A DNA stretch of 64,000 nt. Source: Zunongwangia atlantica 22II14-10F7 (GTDB lineage: Bacteria; Bacteroidota; Bacteroidia; Flavobacteriales; Flavobacteriaceae). Below, in pieces: positions 6,720 to 15,538 of this stretch. Position 1 is the stretch's first letter. Each line of letters opens with the position of its first letter. The stretch is taken from NCBI RefSeq assembly GCF_002094855.1, contig NZ_ARYN01000010.1:62001-126000 (forward strand), given 5' to 3'. The notes under the pieces were generated by a model, which saw only the letters and a list, made by a program, of their open reading frames with translations, was not told the origin of the DNA and searched no databases. A program made the position numbers and the translations under genes.

Positions 6720-9041
6720 TTAGAAATCCAGTTCTTCTACTACTCCGCTATCTGGATTATTTGATTTTCCGTAAGTATCGCAATCTACCGAGATGGATAG
6801 GTTCTCTGGTCGTTCGAACTCGTCTTGAGAAATATTTAAATCTTCGTTAGCATAAACGCTTTTCATATACATCCCCCAAACTGGCAAAGCCATTGTAGCT
6901 CCCTGTCCATAAGTAATCCCAGGGAAATGAACAGAACGATCTTCTGCTCCTACCCAAACTCCCGTTACCAGGTTTGGTACCATTCCCATAAACCAACCAT
7001 CACTTTGATTTTGCGTGGTTCCCGTTTTTCCTGCAATGGGGTTTTTAAAATCGTAAGGATACCCTGTAACCGCTCTTTGATAATCTAATCGCACTTCTCT
7101 ACCCGTTCCTCTTAAACGAGCACCAGATCCATAACGAGTTACACCTTCCATAAGATTTACAGTAACGTAAGCAGCTTCCTCGCTCATTACATCATAAGTT
7201 TCTGGCACATTTTGGAATAAAACGGTTCCGTTTTTATCTTCGATACGAGTGATTAGTACCGGTTTTACGCGAACACCTTTATTTGCAAACGTACTGTAAG
7301 CTGAAACCATATCGTAAAGACTAATATCTGCCGTTCCTAAAGCTATCGCCGGCCCGGTAGGGAAACCTTCAGTATCTATTCCTAATTTTGAAATCAGATT
7401 AATTACGTTACCCGGAGTTGTTTTATCAATTACTCGTGCTGTAACTGTATTTACTGAATTTGCCAAAGCTTCCTTTAAACTCATCATACCAGAATACACA
7501 TCATCTCCACTACCTGAGTTTCTTGGTGTCCAGTCTTCGATATTACCATATTTCCCTTTTGGAATGGTAAATTTATTTAAAGGCAAAGTATCACAAGGTG
7601 ACATTTTAAGCTGATCGATCGCAGTGGCATACACAAAAGGTTTAAAGGTAGAACCTACCTGGCGTTTCCCCTGTTTTACGTGATCGTATTTAAAATGTTT
7701 AAAATTAGTTCCACCAACCCAGGCTTTCACTTCGCCGGTTGTTGGATCCATAGACATTAATCCAGATTGTAAGAAAGATTTATAATATCTAATAGAATCT
7801 CTTGGCGTCATCGTAGTATCGATATCACCTTTCCAAGAGAAAATACGCATTTCGCGAGGCTCATCAAAAGAAGCTAAAATTTCTTCTTCAGATTTTCCTT
7901 CCTGCTTCATTTTCTTATACCTGGCCGATCTTTTTATAGAACCATCGATGATATTATTGATCATACTTTGATCGATATCCCTAAATGGCGCTGTTCTGTT
8001 ATTTTTATTCTGACGATCAAATTCCTGTTGAATGTGAGCCAAGTGTTTTGTTACCGCATCTTCGGCATATTCCTGCATCTTAGAATCGATACTGGTGTAA
8101 ACCTTTAAACCGTCGCGGTATAAATTATATTTTTCACCATCTGGCTTAGGATTTTCGTCTATCCAATCTGATAAAAATTGTCTCGTATATTCTCTAAAAT
8201 AAGTCGCAATACCGTCATCATGTCCTTCAGGAGAGAAAGTGATCTTCATTTCTGTTTGCTGCAACGAATCTTTTTGCTGCTCGGTTAGAAAACCATTTTT
8301 ATACATCTGTACAAAAACCTGATTTCTTCGGTTTTCAACCAAATCTGGGCGACGTACTGGATTATATAGAGCAGAATTCTTTAGCATAGCTACTAAAACG
8401 GCAGATTCCTCTAGCTTTAGATCTTTAGGCTCTTTATCGAAATAAATTCGGGATGCTGAACGTACCCCAACCGCCTGGTAAAGGAAGTCGTATTTATTCA
8501 AATACATCGTAACAATCTCTTCCTTGGTGTACTGTCTTTCTAAACGAGTTGCAATAACCCATTCTTTCATTTTCTGAAGCACACGCTCAAAAGTATTATC
8601 TGTAGAAAAGTCTTCTGTAAATAACTGTTTTGACAACTGCTGAGTAATAGTACTCGCTCCACCTTTAGCTCCTAAATAAACTGCGGCACGAACAGTACCA
8701 CGAGCATCGATCCCGGCATGTTTGTAAAAACGCTCGTCCTCTGTAGCTACCAATGCCTGCACTAAATGCTGCGGAAGATCTTCGTATTTAATTGGAGTAC
8801 GATTTTCACGATAGTATTTCCCAAGAGTCTCTCCATCTGAAGAAATTAACTCGGTTGCAAGATTGGTTTCAGGATTTTCTAATTCTTCAAAAGTGGGCAT
8901 TTTACCAAATACGCCCCATCCTGCCATTAGAAAGAAAAAGATAACCGCAAGCACTCCGACACCAAAAAGTGTCCAGAAACCAATAATGTATTTACGATTG
9001 CTTTGCTTAGGTTTAGTTTGCTTTTTACGAGATTCAGCCAT
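6720..9041 (-). CDS. mrcA: class A penicillin-binding protein (PBP1a-type transglycosylase/transpeptidase)
   Basis: This bifunctional enzyme polymerises lipid II glycan and cross-links the peptides in the periplasm. The 773-residue protein has a cytoplasmic Lys-rich tail, one transmembrane helix (about 19-41), and a GT51 domain with EDERFYKHAG (101-110, catalytic Glu101) and GGASTITQQLSKQL (127-140). The transpeptidase domain has S464-T-F-K467, SVN at 529-531 and KTG at 672-674. All catalytic motifs are intact. It follows ricT and gldH on the same strand, with only five bases between gldH and its start, so it is probably the last gene of that operon, ended by the hairpin at 6642-6682. Confidence 0.95.
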   Translation of the reverse strand: MAESRKKQTKPKQSNRKYIIGFWTLFGVGVLAVIFFFLMAGWGVFGKMPTFEELENPETNLATELISSDGETLGKYYRENRTPIKYEDLPQHLVQALVATEDERFYKHAGIDARGTVRAAVYLGAKGGASTITQQLSKQLFTEDFSTDNTFERVLQKMKEWVIATRLERQYTKEEIVTMYLNKYDFLYQAVGVRSASRIYFDKEPKDLKLEESAVLVAMLKNSALYNPVRRPDLVENRRNQVFVQMYKNGFLTEQQKDSLQQTEMKITFSPEGHDDGIATYFREYTRQFLSDWIDENPKPDGEKYNLYRDGLKVYTSIDSKMQEYAEDAVTKHLAHIQQEFDRQNKNNRTAPFRDIDQSMINNIIDGSIKRSARYKKMKQEGKSEEEILASFDEPREMRIFSWKGDIDTTMTPRDSIRYYKSFLQSGLMSMDPTTGEVKAWVGGTNFKHFKYDHVKQGKRQVGSTFKPFVYATAIDQLKMSPCDTLPLNKFTIPKGKYGNIEDWTPRNSGSGDDVYSGMMSLKEALANSVNTVTARVIDKTTPGNVINLISKLGIDTEGFPTGPAIALGTADISLYDMVSAYSTFANKGVRVKPVLITRIEDKNGTVLFQNVPETYDVMSEEAAYVTVNLMEGVTRYGSGARLRGTGREVRLDYQRAVTGYPYDFKNPIAGKTGTTQNQSDGWFMGMVPNLVTGVWVGAEDRSVHFPGITYGQGATMALPVWGMYMKSVYANEDLNISQDEFERPENLSISVDCDTYGKSNNPDSGVVEELDF

Positions 9042-9046
9042 TTGCT

Positions 9047-9538
9047 CTAATTATTCTGTGTAGTTTTTTCTATTCTGAAACCAACATCTGTGATTCCGTC
9101 TAAATTTTCTATTTGGCTTACATCGCCATTTTTTCTCATGGCCTGCCTAATATTTACCTGATATTCTCCCGGTTCTGTAAATTTCACAGCTTCTTTATAC
9201 CAAAGTTTGCTTTCTTTTAAATCACCAAAACCTGTACCAAGCCATTCACCATTAGGTAACGCCATTTCGTATTCTAAAGTATCACTAATTACCTTTCCTT
9301 TTGGAAACTGAATTTCGGTAATTAAATGTAGGTTACTATACTTATAATCGCTGTTATTTCTAACATTAATAAATAAGTTATAAGCCTTTAAAGAATCTAA
9401 TTCTCCAATATTAAACGAAATAATCGAATCTTTATTCCATTGATTCACAGATTTGTATTCATCATAAACCCGCTTGGAATCACAGCTCCAAAAAACCAGG
9501 CTAAAAATGGCCAAAATCGGAATAATGTTATTTCGCAT
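9047..9538 (-). CDS. gldH: gliding motility lipoprotein GldH
   Basis: GldH is one of the lipoproteins needed for gliding in Flavobacterium; its molecular role is unknown. The 163-residue product has a lipoprotein signal peptide with lipobox ending at Cys19 (SLVFWSC). It also has the conserved core around EYEMALPNGEWLGTGFGDLKE and KLWYKEAVKF. The residues after Cys19 (DSKRVYDEY) are not strongly acidic, so it is expected to stay on the periplasmic side. Its start overlaps the end of ricT by 11 bases and the PBP gene follows closely; ricT-gldH-PBP is a familiar arrangement in this family. Together with sprE at 38-40.5 kb it suggests that the organism glides or at least has a type IX secretion system. 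Confidence 0.9.
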   Translation of the reverse strand: MRNNIIPILAIFSLVFWSCDSKRVYDEYKSVNQWNKDSIISFNIGELDSLKAYNLFINVRNNSDYKYSNLHLITEIQFPKGKVISDTLEYEMALPNGEWLGTGFGDLKESKLWYKEAVKFTEPGEYQVNIRQAMRKNGDVSQIENLDGITDVGFRIEKTTQNN

Positions 9539-10697
9539 TTTTTGAGGAAGATGGTTTAGTTTTCTTTCTTCTTTTCTTATTTCTGCGTTTCTTTTTATTG
9601 TGTGGTTTATCGAATCTCGTTAAGCTATCCTGCCCAACAACATTATTGAAGTCTGGCTGCTCTTCTTCCATCTGAAGTACCACTTCAAACTCTTCAAGAC
9701 TACCAATACTTTCTCTTTTCTTGTTCGATTCGATAATTTGATTAGCCTGATCTGCTGTTAGTTTATGCCACGTCATCCATTCACCTTCGTAGGCATACCA
9801 TAAAAAGCCTTTAAAAATATCGATTTTCTGGCATACCGCGGTTCCCTTCTTTGTGTGAAGTTTGATATCAGACTTCGGAAAAGTTTTAAGAGATTCCAGA
9901 TAGGTATCTAATTCGTAATTAAGACAGCATTTTAATTTACCACATTGCCCGGCCAGTTTTTGTGGATTTAGCGATAATTGCTGATATCTTGCCGCACTGG
10001 TACTTACAGACCTAAAATCTGTTAACCAGGTAGAACAGCAAAGTTCACGCCCACAAGAACCAATACCACCAAGTCTTGCAGCTTCCTGCCTTAGACCAAT
10101 TTGGCGCATTTCTATACGGGTATTAAACTCACGCGCAAATTCTTTAATAAGCTGGCGGAAATCTACACGATCATCTGCCGTATAATAAAAAGTTGCTTTT
10201 GAAGCATCTCCCTGAAATTCGATATCGCTAATCTTCATACTAAGATTTAATCGAATTGCGATTTCTCGCGCTCGGGTTTTAATCTTCTCTTCCTTCGCAC
10301 GAGCTTCTTCCCAAACGTCGATATCTTTTTGGGTTGCCTTGCGATAGATTTTTAAAACCTCATCGCTATCCTGGGCAACCTTTTTCTTTTTCATCTGGAT
10401 TCTTACCAGTTCCCCGGTAAGGCTAACCATCCCAACATCGTGACCCGGTGAAGCTTCAGTAGCTACCACATCACCCATGCTTAGGCTAAGATTTTCGGTA
10501 TTTTTATAGAAATGTTTTCTTCCGTTCTTAAAACGTACTTCAACACAATTAAAAGGTTCTATTCCGTTTGGAAGGGACATATTAGAGAGCCAGTCAAAAA
10601 CCGTAAGTTTATTACAACTATCTGTTCCGCAGGTTCCGTTACTTTTACATCCTTTAGGCTTACCGTCTTTACCGGTAGAGCAACTGCTACACGCCAT
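9528..10697 (-). CDS. ricT: PSP1-domain protein, RicT-like (iron-sulfur associated)
   Basis: The 389-residue protein has a Cys-rich N-terminus (Cys3, 6, 17, 23 and 28), then a PSP1 core with GSCGRELCCSTWLTDF and LAGQCGKLKCCLNYE. Its C-terminus is strongly basic (KKKRRNKKRRKKTKPSSS). In Bacillus, RicT is part of the RicAFT (Y-complex) 4Fe-4S protein assembly that promotes RNA maturation by RNase Y; the role in Bacteroidota is not established and partners RicA/RicF are not seen here. The basic tail suggests RNA or membrane contact. It starts the gldH-PBP transcript, with a TAnnTTTG box at 10800-10807 about 100 bases upstream. Confidence 0.82.
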   Translation of the reverse strand: MACSSCSTGKDGKPKGCKSNGTCGTDSCNKLTVFDWLSNMSLPNGIEPFNCVEVRFKNGRKHFYKNTENLSLSMGDVVATEASPGHDVGMVSLTGELVRIQMKKKKVAQDSDEVLKIYRKATQKDIDVWEEARAKEEKIKTRAREIAIRLNLSMKISDIEFQGDASKATFYYTADDRVDFRQLIKEFAREFNTRIEMRQIGLRQEAARLGGIGSCGRELCCSTWLTDFRSVSTSAARYQQLSLNPQKLAGQCGKLKCCLNYELDTYLESLKTFPKSDIKLHTKKGTAVCQKIDIFKGFLWYAYEGEWMTWHKLTADQANQIIESNKKRESIGSLEEFEVVLQMEEEQPDFNNVVGQDSLTRFDKPHNKKKRRNKKRRKKTKPSSSKNAK

Positions 10698-10727
10698 AAA
10701 TGTTATATATCTTGATAAGGAGTACCA

Positions 10728-10827
10728 AAAAGCCGAATCTCTTTTTTAAAAACAACCCGATATCCCGACCATCAATCTCACTTCTAAATCCCGGGACCTC
10801 AAAGGTATATTTCAAAAATTCGGCTTT
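10728..10827 (-). promoter_or_regulatory. leader/readthrough region of ricT: -7 box and distant inverted repeat
   Basis: AAAGCCGAAT (10728-10737) and ATTCGGCTTT (10818-10827) are perfect inverted 10-mers 80 bases apart, between trhO and ricT. Inside, on the minus strand, is TACCTTTG (10807-10800), a consensus Bacteroidota -7 box, giving a leader of roughly 90 bases before ricT. A transcript reading through from trhO could pair the two 10-mers, while one starting at the internal box could not. Function is not known. Confidence 0.35.
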
Positions 10828-10913
10828 CTAATTACGCTCCTTTAGGTTTATAAATAAGTTCTTAAACAGTAAAGATACCAATATTAATTGGCATCACCAT
10901 TTAGAACGCAGGC

Positions 10914-11945
10914 TTAACTCTTATATTTTAAAACTTCAGAGCGGCCTTTCTTAAATATTTTATTACTATTTCCTTTTCCTCTTCTAAGCTGTTTTTGCTC
11001 TTCAAAAGGAAGGGAATTTACTTTCATACAATCTTCGCTACAGCAATTATTCATTTCCATAGCGCACTCTTCACATTGGATAAAAAGAAGATGACAAGCC
11101 TCGTTGGCACAGTTCACATGGGTATCACATGGTTTACCACACTGGTGACAATGTGCAATCACATCTTCACTAATTCGTTCAGATCGACGATGATCAAAAA
11201 CGAAATTCTTTCCAATAAACTTATTCTCTAATTGTTGATTTTTAACCTGGCGAGCATATTCTATAATTCCGCCTTCTAATTGATACACATTCTGAAAACC
11301 ACGATGCTTATAATAAGCACTTGCTTTTTCACAACGAATACCTCCGGTACAATACATCAACAGGTTTTTATCCTCTTTATGTTCTTCAAGATCCTTTTCG
11401 ATAATAGGCAAAGAATCTCTAAAAGTGTCTACATCTGGAGTTACTGCGCCACGAAAATGACCAATTTCACTTTCGTAGTGGTTTCTCATATCTACACAAA
11501 CGGTATTAGGATCGTCTAGTAACTGATTAAAAGTAGCCGCATCTACATGAATTCCTTTATTAGTTACATCGAAGCTGGCGTCATTTAAACCATCGGCCAC
11601 GATTTTATCACGAACTTTCACTTTTAATTTCAGGAAAGATTTTGAATCCTGTTCGATCGCAATGTTTAGGCGACATCCTTCTAAGAAATAGATTCCGTCG
11701 ATAAATTCTTTAAACTCATTGAATCTTTTTGCAGGAACAGAAAGCTGGGCATTGATACCTTCATGTGCCACGTAGATTCTTCCCAGAACGTCCATAGAAT
11801 TCCAGGCAACAAAAAGATGATCTCTAAAAAGATTGGGGTTGCCTATTTTTGCGTAGGCATAAAAAGAGAGCGTTAGCCTGTCTTCACCGGCCTCCTCGAT
11901 TAATGCTTCTCTTTCTTTAGCGCTTAGTTTGTTGTACAGTTGCAT
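10914..11945 (-). CDS. trhO: tRNA uridine(34) hydroxylase, rhodanese-type (TrhO/YceA)
   Basis: TrhO makes 5-hydroxyuridine at tRNA position 34 using O2. The 343-residue protein has the acylphosphatase-like N-terminal domain with AHEGINAQLSVP (about 60-71) and a rhodanese domain with the active-site loop CTGGIRCEK (catalytic Cys199). A C-terminal zinc-ribbon-like Cys cluster follows (CHQCGKPCDTHVNC, then CEEC and NNCCSEDC). Length is typical of the Bacteroidota form. The ferredoxin and the U32 protein TrhP lie directly upstream on the same strand, so both known routes to the same modification are encoded side by side. Confidence 0.92.
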   Translation of the reverse strand: MQLYNKLSAKEREALIEEAGEDRLTLSFYAYAKIGNPNLFRDHLFVAWNSMDVLGRIYVAHEGINAQLSVPAKRFNEFKEFIDGIYFLEGCRLNIAIEQDSKSFLKLKVKVRDKIVADGLNDASFDVTNKGIHVDAATFNQLLDDPNTVCVDMRNHYESEIGHFRGAVTPDVDTFRDSLPIIEKDLEEHKEDKNLLMYCTGGIRCEKASAYYKHRGFQNVYQLEGGIIEYARQVKNQQLENKFIGKNFVFDHRRSERISEDVIAHCHQCGKPCDTHVNCANEACHLLFIQCEECAMEMNNCCSEDCMKVNSLPFEEQKQLRRGKGNSNKIFKKGRSEVLKYKS

Positions 11946-11975
11946 GCTATACTAATTTTAAGAATTAAAGAAATA

Positions 11976-12206
11976 TTACAGTTTTTTAGTGGTAATTATT
12001 TTTACCGGACAGGCATTTTGAGCCTGCAAACATTCGGCAAAGATACTATCATCGTGAGATTTAAGGGTATAAAAGCCTTTTTTTTCTTTAGAATGTAGTA
12101 AAACACTCTTCCCATCTTTCTTAGACATCTGAAATTCTGAAGGTGCCATCTCTACACAATAGTTACAGCCAATACATTTTTCTCGCTGCAATGTTACTAC
12201 TACCAT
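11976..12206 (-). CDS. 4Fe-4S ferredoxin
   Basis: The 76-residue protein has Cys11, Cys14 and Cys17 in CIGCNYC and Cys66 in the motif ACPVKI, enough for a single [4Fe-4S] cluster; Cys59 is an extra cysteine. It shares one base with the stop codon of the U32/TrhP gene and is followed by trhO after 30 bases. In E. coli a ferredoxin (YfhL) is needed for the TrhP route of uridine-34 hydroxylation, so this protein is likely the electron carrier of that pathway. That role is inferred from context. Confidence 0.88.
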   Translation of the reverse strand: MVVVTLQREKCIGCNYCVEMAPSEFQMSKKDGKSVLLHSKEKKGFYTLKSHDDSIFAECLQAQNACPVKIITTKKL

Positions 12207-13447
12207 TAAGCCTTAACGATTTTATAGAGTTTATCTGAATTTCTTATTCTGAAGGGTAATTTTATCGTACAAGAATCTCCTTTCGATGCCATTTCTAATT
12301 GCTCGTCGTTCACCATCATTTCAGAAAGTTCTACTTCCTGTGCTCCTGTAGTTGGACCGGTAATTAATAGTGTATCGCCTAATTTTATATCGTAAGCTTC
12401 GATCTTAAATTCACCAATATTGGCTTTAGGGAAATAATGCATTCCCTTACCAACATAAACTTTCTTTTGCGTGGCATGAGATCCTGAACCTTCACTCCAC
12501 TCCCCTAATTTTTGGCCTAAATAGTAACCACTCCAAAATCCACGATTATAGACTTTTTTAAGTTCTTCCATCCAGACTTCTACTTTCTCTTTAGAATATT
12601 CTTCAGCATAATAAGCATCGATCGCTTCACGATAGGTTTTTATCACCTTCGCAACATATTCTGGTGCGCGACCACGTCCTTCAATCTTTAAAACCTTTGT
12701 ACCGGCATCGATCACCTGATCCAGAAAATCTAAAGTGCAAAGATCTTTAGGAGACATCATATACTCGTTATCCAGCTCGACCTCAAAACCACTTTCCTGA
12801 TCGATTACTGTATATTTCTTTCGGCAATTTTGTTTACAAGCACCGCGATTAGCCGAGGAATTGTGAGAGTGTAAGCTTAAGTAACATTTCCCTGAAACTG
12901 CCATACACAAAGCACCGTGTCCAAAAATTTCAATTTCAACTAAATTTCCAGAAGGCCCTTTAATTTGTTCTTTTTCGATCTGATCGCAAATCTTTTTTAC
13001 CTGTCGTAAACTAAGTTCCCTACTTAACACCATTGTATCTGCAAACAGCGCATAAAACTTAACGGTTTCGATATTGGTAATATTAATTTGCGTAGAAATA
13101 TGAATTTCCATCCCTATCTGTCTCGCATAAGCAATTACTGCCTGATCCATAGCAATTACCGCAGTTAGATTTGCAGCCTTTGCTTTATCCAGCAATGTTT
13201 TCACGATAGAAAGATCGTGATCGTAAATTATTGTATTTAAAGTTAGGTAGGTACGAACGTTCTTAGCTTCACAACGACTGGCAATTTCTGGCAGATCGTC
13301 TATTGTGAAATTTATACTTGCCCTGGCTCGCATATTTAGTTGCTCTACGCCAAAATAAACCGAATCGGCACCATTATCCAATGCCGCCTGCAAAGACTCA
13401 AAATTCCCTGCTGGCGCCATAAGTTCTATCTTTCCTGTACTCGTCAT
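12206..13447 (-). CDS. trhP: peptidase U32 family protein, TrhP/YegQ-like tRNA hydroxylation enzyme
   Basis: Members of this U32 group are not peptidases in E. coli: TrhP (YegQ) is needed, with prephenate and a ferredoxin, for 5-hydroxyuridine at tRNA position 34. The 413-residue protein has the N-terminal TIM-barrel start ELMAPAGNFESLQAALDNGAD and VYFGVEQLNMRARA. It also has the Cys-containing segments GKCYLSLHSHNSSANRGACKQ and QNCRKKY, which hold the iron-sulfur ligands, and a C-terminal small domain (about 335-413). The gene leads an apparent three-gene operon with the ferredoxin and trhO. A consensus box TATCTTTG is on the minus strand at 13475-13468, 20 bases before the ATG. Confidence 0.85.
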   Translation of the reverse strand: MTSTGKIELMAPAGNFESLQAALDNGADSVYFGVEQLNMRARASINFTIDDLPEIASRCEAKNVRTYLTLNTIIYDHDLSIVKTLLDKAKAANLTAVIAMDQAVIAYARQIGMEIHISTQINITNIETVKFYALFADTMVLSRELSLRQVKKICDQIEKEQIKGPSGNLVEIEIFGHGALCMAVSGKCYLSLHSHNSSANRGACKQNCRKKYTVIDQESGFEVELDNEYMMSPKDLCTLDFLDQVIDAGTKVLKIEGRGRAPEYVAKVIKTYREAIDAYYAEEYSKEKVEVWMEELKKVYNRGFWSGYYLGQKLGEWSEGSGSHATQKKVYVGKGMHYFPKANIGEFKIEAYDIKLGDTLLITGPTTGAQEVELSEMMVNDEQLEMASKGDSCTIKLPFRIRNSDKLYKIVKA

Positions 13448-13756
13448 TTTAATAAAATTATGGGGTGCAAAGATACATATCTTTCAATTATTGGTTACAT
13501 TTAAGAAATCTCAAAATTTCTAAATCAAGAATCTGGAGACAGGCCCGCAAGGCATGAATTAGGAAAAGCTTTTTTTAATTTCGAAGCACGCCTTAGGGAA
13601 TTAAACTCTTAATGAGGGATTACAACTTCAAAATCGATGTTTTCAGAATATATTTTTTCTGAAATAATTATACTGTGAATAATCCTAAGGATTTAAAATT
13701 GTGACCTAGTAAAACTTATAGTAATTTAGCAACTTGCAAAAAACAGGAGAACAAAA
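13448..13756. other. divergent regulatory region between trhP and recA (309 bases, no gene)
   Basis: The region holds the trhP -7 box (TATCTTTG, minus, 13475-13468) at its left end and the recA promoter at its right end. Between them (about 13500-13690) I see no open frame, no strong hairpin and no repeat shared with the rest of the window. No LexA-like palindrome is apparent, in line with the usual absence of a classical SOS box in Bacteroidota. Confidence 0.6.
13699..13729 (+). promoter_or_regulatory. probable recA promoter
   Basis: TTGT near 13699-13702 is followed after about 19 bp by TAATTTAG, near the Bacteroidota pattern TTTG-N19-TAnnTTTG. The leader carries AGGAG about eight bases before the recA ATG, a Shine-Dalgarno-like sequence that is rare in this window. 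Confidence 0.5.
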
Positions 13757-14776
13757 ATGAGTAACGATAAAGAAAAAGACGCAAAACTAAAAGCACTAAA
13801 ACTTACCCTGGATAAGATGGACAAAACCTACGGTAAGGGTACTGTAATGAAAATGGGAGATCAGGCGGTGCAGGATATTCCTTCAATTTCTACCGGTTCT
13901 TTAGGTTTAGACCTTGCTTTAGGTGTAGGCGGTTATCCAAGAGGTCGAATTATTGAAATTTATGGGCCAGAATCTTCTGGTAAAACAACCTTGACCCTTC
14001 ATGCAATTGCTGAAGCTCAAAAAGATGGTGGTATCGCCGCTTTTATTGATGCAGAGCATGCTTTTGATCGTTTTTATGCTGAAAAACTTGGCATTGATAT
14101 AGAAAATTTAATTATTTCTCAGCCAGATAATGGGGAGCAGGCTTTAGAAATTGCAGATAACCTTATTAGATCTGGGGCGATAGATATTATTGTGATCGAC
14201 TCGGTTGCGGCTTTAACACCAAAAAGTGAGATCGAAGGAGAAATGGGAGACTCTAAAATGGGGCTTCATGCTCGTTTAATGTCTCAGGCGCTTCGAAAAT
14301 TAACCTCAACAATTAGCAAAACTAACTGTACGGTAATCTTCATTAACCAGCTTCGTGAAAAAATTGGGGTAATGTTTGGAAACCCTGAAACAACAACTGG
14401 TGGTAACGCGCTTAAATTCTATGCTTCTGTACGTTTAGATATTAGAAGATCTACACAAATTAAAAACAGTAGCAGCGAAGTGATGGGTAATAAAACCCGA
14501 GTGAAAATTGTGAAGAATAAAGTAGCTCCGCCATTTAAAACAGCTGAATTTGATATTATGTATGGCGAAGGTGTTTCTAAAATTGGTGAAATTATCGATA
14601 TAGGGGTAGACTATGAGATCATTAAGAAAAGTGGTTCATGGTTTAGTTACGAGGACACTAAGTTAGGCCAGGGTCGTGATGCTGTAAAAACTATCCTAAA
14701 AGACAATCCAGATTTAATGGACGAGTTAGAAGAAAAAATTAAAGAAGCCATCAAAGTAGCAAAAGAGCAAGCTTAA
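13757..14776 (+). CDS. recA: recombinase RecA
   Basis: RecA forms filaments on single-stranded DNA and drives strand exchange with ATP. The 339-residue protein carries the Walker A motif GPESSGKTT (70-78), the Walker B strand [20 protein letters not shown], the L2 loop region [30 protein letters not shown] and a C-terminal domain with acidic and basic residues. All landmarks and the length are standard. It stands alone, with its own promoter and a strong terminator at 14801-14827. Confidence 0.98.
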   Translation: MSNDKEKDAKLKALKLTLDKMDKTYGKGTVMKMGDQAVQDIPSISTGSLGLDLALGVGGYPRGRIIEIYGPESSGKTTLTLHAIAEAQKDGGIAAFIDAEHAFDRFYAEKLGIDIENLIISQPDNGEQALEIADNLIRSGAIDIIVIDSVAALTPKSEIEGEMGDSKMGLHARLMSQALRKLTSTISKTNCTVIFINQLREKIGVMFGNPETTTGGNALKFYASVRLDIRRSTQIKNSSSEVMGNKTRVKIVKNKVAPPFKTAEFDIMYGEGVSKIGEIIDIGVDYEIIKKSGSWFSYEDTKLGQGRDAVKTILKDNPDLMDELEEKIKEAIKVAKEQA

Positions 14777-14800
14777 ACTTCTTTAAATCATATAATTATA

Positions 14801-14827
14801 AAAAATCCCCAAATTGGGGATTTTTTT
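14801..14827 (+). terminator. recA intrinsic terminator
   Basis: AAAAATCCCC (14801-14810) pairs with GGGGATTTTT (14816-14825) around a five-base loop, followed by further T residues. It separates recA from the lipoprotein cluster. Confidence 0.9.
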
Positions 14828-14840
14828 ATGCTTTTTCTAC

Positions 14841-14868
14841 GCAACCAATCCCTTTTAGTTACATCTAA
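14841..14868 (+). promoter_or_regulatory. candidate ECF-sigma promoter P1 of the first tandem lipoprotein
   Basis: GCAACC (14841-14846) and ATCTAA (14863-14868) are separated by 16 bp, 24 bases before the ATG. The same boxes and spacing occur at P2 (15489) and P3 (16085), with a related copy at P4 (24824, minus). The AAC core with a TCTAA-like downstream box is the style of ECF (sigma-E-like) promoters, not of the primary sigma (TTTG/TAnnTTTG). Confidence 0.6.
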
Positions 14869-14892
14869 CAACAAACAAAACCCAAAAGTAAA

Positions 14893-15384
14893 ATGAAGAA
14901 AATTAGTCTTATTTTAATCCTAGCCTTAACAGTAGTGAGCTTTGTTAGTTGTAGTGATGATGATGGCCCAAGTATCGCATATCAATACGCAGAAGTAACC
15001 GGAGAAACCTTACCAGATTTTTTTGATTTAGATGAAGAGTACGATATTACCGTTACTTATGAGTTACCAGATGCCTGCAACGAATTTTATACTTTTAATG
15101 GGGGCACTCATGAAGATGAAGATGATGAAAGCGTTTTAATTTATGATATTCAGGTTTTAACTTCTTACGACCCTAATGTAACTGAATGTACCGAAGAAGG
15201 TGAATTAACTGAAACAAAAACTCTTTTTGAAGATTTCGGAATACCTTCGGACTTCCAGTACGAAACAATACGTTTTCGTTTTTTAACTGGTGCAAACGAA
15301 GATGACGAAGCTGAATTTTTAACGGTAGATGTTCCGGTAGGAGAACCAGAAGCAGAAGATCCTGAAGAAACACCTGCTGAGTAA
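14893..15384 (+). CDS. predicted surface lipoprotein, tandem paralogue 1 (unknown function)
   Basis: I do not recognise a known family. The 163-residue product has a lipoprotein signal peptide (MKKISLILILAL...) with lipobox ending in Cys20 and then SDDDGPS, an acidic stretch of the kind that exports Bacteroidota lipoproteins to the cell surface. Two further cysteines (ACNEF and ECTEE) could form a disulfide. The C-terminal signature is IRFRFLTGANEDDEAEFLTVDVPVGEPE, ending in a Glu/Pro tail. Two paralogues follow in tandem with the same landmarks, each with its own promoter. The protein is very acidic. The shared promoter and the nearby ECF sigma gene suggest an envelope-response role; this is inference. 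Confidence 0.85.
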   Translation: MKKISLILILALTVVSFVSCSDDDGPSIAYQYAEVTGETLPDFFDLDEEYDITVTYELPDACNEFYTFNGGTHEDEDDESVLIYDIQVLTSYDPNVTECTEEGELTETKTLFEDFGIPSDFQYETIRFRFLTGANEDDEAEFLTVDVPVGEPEAEDPEETPAE

Positions 15385-15425
15385 ACTACCTCGAGTTATT
15401 ATACCCTTTGGCGGTGCCAATAAAC
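15382..15425 (+). repeat. dispersed CTACCTC intergenic element, copy B
   Basis: It begins exactly at the TAA stop of the first lipoprotein gene: TAAACTACCTCGAG, then TTATTATACC, then CTTTGGCGGTGCCAATAAA. The last 21 bases are the same as in copy A (3923-3969), including the TTGGC-GGT-GCCAA hairpin. Confidence 0.7.
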
Positions 15426-15442
15426 AAAAAAACAAATATCCT

Positions 15443-15477
15443 AAAAGCTGAAATTGTACAAAATTTCAGCTTTTTTT
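15443..15477 (+). terminator. terminator of tandem lipoprotein 1
   Basis: AAAAGCTGAAATT (15443-15455) pairs with AATTTCAGCTTTT (15462-15474), followed by more T residues. The same stem occurs after lipoprotein 2, so the whole promoter-gene-terminator unit was duplicated. Confidence 0.85.
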
Positions 15478-15488
15478 ATTTTAAAAAC

Positions 15489-15516
15489 GCAACCTTTTAT
15501 AAAGTTGCCCATCTAA
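15489..15516 (+). promoter_or_regulatory. candidate ECF-sigma promoter P2 of the second tandem lipoprotein
   Basis: GCAACC (15489-15494), 16 bp, ATCTAA (15511-15516), 22 bases before the ATG. The spacer shares the TTTT after the upstream box with P3. Identical boxes and spacing to P1 and P3. Confidence 0.6.
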
Positions 15517-15538
15517 TAACAAATAAACCATTAATAAA

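Noticed and set aside
13448-13756. SOS box or small RNA gene upstream of recA
   Set aside because: No palindrome of LexA type and no stable stem with a T run; only ordinary promoter signals are visible.
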